In this document: piece by piece, positions 60,729 through 63,224 of the stretch | Position numbering within the stretch: position 1 is the first letter of the stretch | Layout of the letters: the number at the start of each line of letters is the position of its first letter | Program-made: the position numbers and the translations under genes | Notes under the pieces: model-generated | Told to the model about the DNA's origin: nothing | The model's input: the letters and a program-made list of their open reading frames with translations, nothing else | The model's database searches: none | Source of the DNA: Clostridia bacterium | Lineage (GTDB): Bacteria > Bacillota > Clostridia > UMGS1810 | Direction: 5' to 3' | Assembly (NCBI GenBank): GCA_017621495.1 | Contig: JAGATB010000019.1 | Span: 1 to 63,224 of the forward strand | Length of the DNA: 63,224 nucleotides

Positions 60729-61985
60729 GTGGAAAAGCTTCTGATTAACGGCGGCAAGCCTTTAAAGGGAGAGGTTATGATAAGCGGTGCCAAGAATGCC
60801 GCAGTAGCCATAATCCCCGCGACTCTTTTGGTCAACGGTGTGTGCCGTATAGAAAATGTTCCTGATATCAGTGACGTTGACAGTATAGTAAAGATGATTA
60901 CTTCTCTGGGTGCCAAGGTAGAGAGGGAGGGAATCAATACACTGATTATAGATTCCACCCAGCTTAAGACCTACGTGGCAGATCCGGAGCTGGCGGTTAA
61001 AATGAGAGCTTCATATTACCTGATGGGTGCACTGGTGGGCAGATTTAAGAATGCTCATGTACCCCCACCGGGAGGCTGTAACTTTGGCGTGAGACCCATA
61101 GACCAGCATCTTAAGGCGTTTAAATATCTCAACTGCAGTGTTACTACGGATGATGATTTCGTGAAGATAGACGGCTCATCACTTTCCGGCGGTAATGTGT
61201 ATTTTGACGTGGTGTCCGTAGGTGCTACCATTAATGCCATACTGGCTGCGGTATTGGCTCCGGGCAGGACAGTACTGGAAAGTGCGGCAAAGGAACCCCA
61301 TGTGGTTGACCTTGCAAACTTCCTTAACTCGATGGGTGCACAGATAAAAGGTGCCGGAACCGATGTAATCAAGATTACCGGTGTACCTTCGCTCAAGGGC
61401 GGTACGTATTCAATCATACCCGACCAGATAGAAGCCGGCACATATATGTTTGCGGCGGCTGCTACCAGAGGTGACGTGGTGGTGAAAAATGTAATACCAA
61501 AGCATCTTGAAGCTATAACCGCTAAATTTCTGGAGATGGGCTTAGGTGTAGATGAGGGCGATGAAGAGGTGCGTATATATGCCAAAGGTCCCTTGACTGC
61601 AATTAATATAAAGACTATGCCTTACCCGGGTTTTCCCACGGACCTGCAGCCCCAGGCAGTAATAATGCTGGCAACTGTCAATGGTACAAGCATTGTTACA
61701 GAGGGCGTATGGGAGTCCAGATTCCAATATGTGGAACAGCTTGCAAAAATGTACGATAAAATATCCGTAGATGGTAAAAGGGCTATAATAAAGGGCGGTG
61801 CACCACTGGTGCCTGCCAAGGTTACCGCTACTGACCTCAGGGCAGGCGCCAGCATGGTAATAGCTGCTCTGGCATGCAATGGTACTACCGAGGTAGACGG
61901 ATTGAGACATATAGACAGAGGATACGAGCACATAGTGGAGAAGTTTGCTGCACTGGGTGCTGATATACAGCGTGTAGATGATTAG
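60729..61985 (+). CDS. murA: UDP-N-acetylglucosamine 1-carboxyvinyltransferase
   Basis: 418 residues from the GTG at 60729, which has AGGAGG 7 nt upstream; the TTG at 60723 is too close. MurA transfers enolpyruvate from PEP to UDP-GlcNAc, the first committed step of peptidoglycan synthesis. The EPSP-synthase fold is evident; the fosfomycin-target Cys117 is present in PPPGGCNFGVRPIDQHL, and GRTVLESAAKEPHVVDL and GYPGF-like PYPGFPTDLQPQ are conserved. Its stop lies inside the next gene. Confidence 0.97.
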   Translation: MEKLLINGGKPLKGEVMISGAKNAAVAIIPATLLVNGVCRIENVPDISDVDSIVKMITSLGAKVEREGINTLIIDSTQLKTYVADPELAVKMRASYYLMGALVGRFKNAHVPPPGGCNFGVRPIDQHLKAFKYLNCSVTTDDDFVKIDGSSLSGGNVYFDVVSVGATINAILAAVLAPGRTVLESAAKEPHVVDLANFLNSMGAQIKGAGTDVIKITGVPSLKGGTYSIIPDQIEAGTYMFAAAATRGDVVVKNVIPKHLEAITAKFLEMGLGVDEGDEEVRIYAKGPLTAINIKTMPYPGFPTDLQPQAVIMLATVNGTSIVTEGVWESRFQYVEQLAKMYDKISVDGKRAIIKGGAPLVPAKVTATDLRAGASMVIAALACNGTTEVDGLRHIDRGYEHIVEKFAALGADIQRVDD

Positions 61986-62763
61986 GTTTTGCACATTATT
62001 CAGCAGCAGCGGCGGTAATAGTATATTTATATCCGACGGCAATACCAATCTGCTCATAGATGCCGGAGTAAGTGCCGCCAAAATAGTAAATTCACTGGAA
62101 AGCATAGGTGTATCGCCAAAGGAGCTTGACGGTATACTGGTAACTCATGAGCATTCTGATCATGTATCCGGTATAGGTGTGCTTACCAGAAAATTTGGCA
62201 TACCTGTATATGCAAATGAAGCCACTATGGAAAAAATCCTGTCTTCATCAAGTACCCCGGCTGCAGGGTGCACACGGATTATAACCACCGGGCAGAGCTT
62301 TAAACTGCGTTCGGCACAGATACGTTCTTTTAAGACTCCTCATGACAGTGCAGATTCTGTAGGCTATACAGTGACTATGGATGAGCGTAAATTCGGCATA
62401 GCTACTGATACCGGATGCATCACCAAGCCTATGCTCTCGGCTTTGGCAGGGTGTGAGGCGGTGGTCATAGAAGCAAATCACGATGTCGATATGCTCCAAA
62501 AGGGAGCGTATCCCTACATATTAAAGAGACGTATACTGTCTGATAACGGACATCTTTCAAATGAAAACGGTGCCTGGCTTGCTACTCAGCTTGCATTGTG
62601 GGGTACTAAGCACATTACATTGGGGCACTTGAGCGATAATAATAATACCCCTTCCAAGGCATACAGTGCTTCTCAAAAGATGCTTTCTGATAATGATTTC
62701 GAGGTTGGCAAGGACGTGATTTTGCAGGTTGCCATGAAAAGTGAAATTACCGAGATAATTTAG
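61978..62763 (+). CDS. MBL-fold metallo-hydrolase, WalJ/YycJ type
   Basis: 261 residues. The metal-binding THEHSDHVSG (about 55-64), SFKTPHDSADSVGYTV, IATDTGC and GHLSDNN segments match the YycJ/WalJ group of cytoplasmic metallo-beta-lactamase-fold nucleases linked to cell wall and DNA replication control. It overlaps murA by 8 bp, so translation is coupled; no WalRK genes are visible here. Confidence 0.9.
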   Translation: MIRFCTLFSSSGGNSIFISDGNTNLLIDAGVSAAKIVNSLESIGVSPKELDGILVTHEHSDHVSGIGVLTRKFGIPVYANEATMEKILSSSSTPAAGCTRIITTGQSFKLRSAQIRSFKTPHDSADSVGYTVTMDERKFGIATDTGCITKPMLSALAGCEAVVIEANHDVDMLQKGAYPYILKRRILSDNGHLSNENGAWLATQLALWGTKHITLGHLSDNNNTPSKAYSASQKMLSDNDFEVGKDVILQVAMKSEITEII

Positions 62764-62773
62764 TATTAAAATT

Positions 62774-62812
62774 AACACATCCCTTGAATGAAGAATGGGA
62801 TGTGTTTTTGTT
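62774..62812. terminator. Intrinsic terminator after the metallo-hydrolase gene
   Basis: A perfect 10-bp stem AACACATCCC/GGGATGTGTT with 13-nt loop and a TTTTTG tail, 10 bp after the stop. It also lies 3' of the convergent gene at the window edge. Confidence 0.9.
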
Positions 62813-62814
62813 TA

Positions 62815-63224
62815 CTATATTCCAAATGACTCGGTAATACTTACCACTTCTATCAGATTGCCCGGTGCCAGACCTTTTACCACACCGTTTGAGGAAATGA
62901 TTTTGGAGATTTCCAGAAGGTGGCAGTTCTTTATCTTTTCGCCGGGAAGTATCAGCGGTATCTCGTCCGGCATGCGGTATATGATTCTTTTGTTTATCCT
63001 GTCAAGAGCATAGTCCGGTGTCAGAAATTCGCTTGATGAGTTGAATGCCTTCTCCGGTGTAAGTCTCATGTCCAGGTCCTCAGGAGGGATGTTATCTTCA
63101 ACTGCGTTTACCACTACCTTTTTGCCTGTGATTTTCTTAGATAGTGCTATAAGTGCGTGGAAAAGCTTGCGGATTTCGTGTACAGAGTTGTATATACTTA
63201 TAAGGCACACCACATTGCTTTCAC
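62815..63224 (-). CDS. Truncated gene of unknown function (C-terminal part)
   Basis: At least 136 residues. The frame stays open to the window edge (it reads ...ESNVVCLISIYNSVHEIRKLF), so the apparent GTG start at 63213 is probably internal. Features: VCLISIYNSVHEIRKLFHAL (helical, amphipathic), KKITGKKVVVNAVEDNIPPE, and a C-terminal segment IPLILPGEKIKNCHLLEISK followed by GLAPGNLIEVVSITESFGI. No recognised motif. The convergent terminator at 62774 may serve it. Confidence 0.6.
   Translation of the reverse strand, partial: ESNVVCLISIYNSVHEIRKLFHALIALSKKITGKKVVVNAVEDNIPPEDLDMRLTPEKAFNSSSEFLTPDYALDRINKRIIYRMPDEIPLILPGEKIKNCHLLEISKIISSNGVVKGLAPGNLIEVVSITESFGI

Noticed and set aside
1..63224. 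CRISPR array, tRNA or rRNA genes
   Set aside because: No regularly spaced repeats with unique spacers, no cloverleaf with TTCGA-type T-arm and no rRNA core sequences were noticed on either strand; a tRNAscan/cmscan run would settle it.

Overview
The window is a 63 kb stretch of a low-to-moderate GC chromosome from an uncultured-type member of the Clostridia (Bacillota). The evidence is strong AGGAGG ribosome binding sites, TTGACA-17-TATAAT promoters, fusA-tuf order, an Rrf2/IscR-like regulator, a Vor-type 2-oxoacid:ferredoxin oxidoreductase, a YesM/YesN two-component pair and secreted proteins with S-layer homology (SLH) domains and copper-amine-oxidase-N stalks. The lifestyle implied is anaerobic plant-polysaccharide degradation (gut or rumen type). 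The exact taxon cannot be fixed from sequence reading alone; SLH-anchored CAZymes of this kind recall Monoglobus-like Oscillospirales, which is inference.

Layout. 1-2.0 kb: the end of fusA, tuf, and an Rrf2 regulator with predicted Fe-S cysteines. 2.0-7.0 kb: an accessory island with a REP-associated tyrosine transposase (RAYT) whose own coding sequence carries two REP palindromes, an XRE repressor divergent from a small zinc-ribbon membrane protein, two AAA/DUF4143 ATPases and an orphan RelB-type antitoxin. 7.0-10.7 kb (minus): an operon of an RseC-like Cys-rich membrane protein, a ParA/MinD-like ATPase and the four Vor subunits. 11-12 kb: an alpha/beta hydrolase flanked by about 70 bp degenerate direct repeats. 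12.35-12.55 kb: an unannotated structured RNA with its own promoter and terminator. 12.7-16.0 kb: gltX-glnS. 16.1-18.9 kb: a CE7 acetyl esterase and a DUF4091/GH123-like protein.

18.9-47.8 kb is a polysaccharide-use locus. A YesN/YesM two-component system is divergent from a CUT1 sugar ABC transporter (two solute-binding lipoproteins, two permeases). Downstream lie two paralogous SLH-protein + GH10-protein pairs, a small secreted protein matching a domain inserted into only one SLH paralog, a sugar isomerase-like TIM barrel, a GH78 alpha-L-rhamnosidase, a PHP phosphoesterase and an orphan EutH-like transporter. A pair of perfect direct repeats just upstream of the transporter promoter is the probable YesN site. 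The model is surface-anchored xylan/pectin capture and cleavage, import by the ABC transporter, then deacetylation and debranching.

47.9-63.2 kb returns mostly to core functions: a third AAA/DUF4143 ATPase, a YitT-family protein, a purine permease, a CpsB-CpsC-CpsD phosphotyrosine system with a UDP-GlcNAc 2-epimerase and VanZ, a glucose-type PTS EIICBA, a DUF1015 protein, YebC, MurA, a WalJ/YycJ-type metallo-hydrolase and a truncated unknown gene at the right edge.

Intergenic DNA is rich in palindromic repeats of at least three kinds: REP units starting TGTAGGG, larger elements with CTGTAAAAA-type terminal inverted repeats, and a GTCACGAAGTGAC family. The REP units share their core with the two palindromes inside the RAYT gene.
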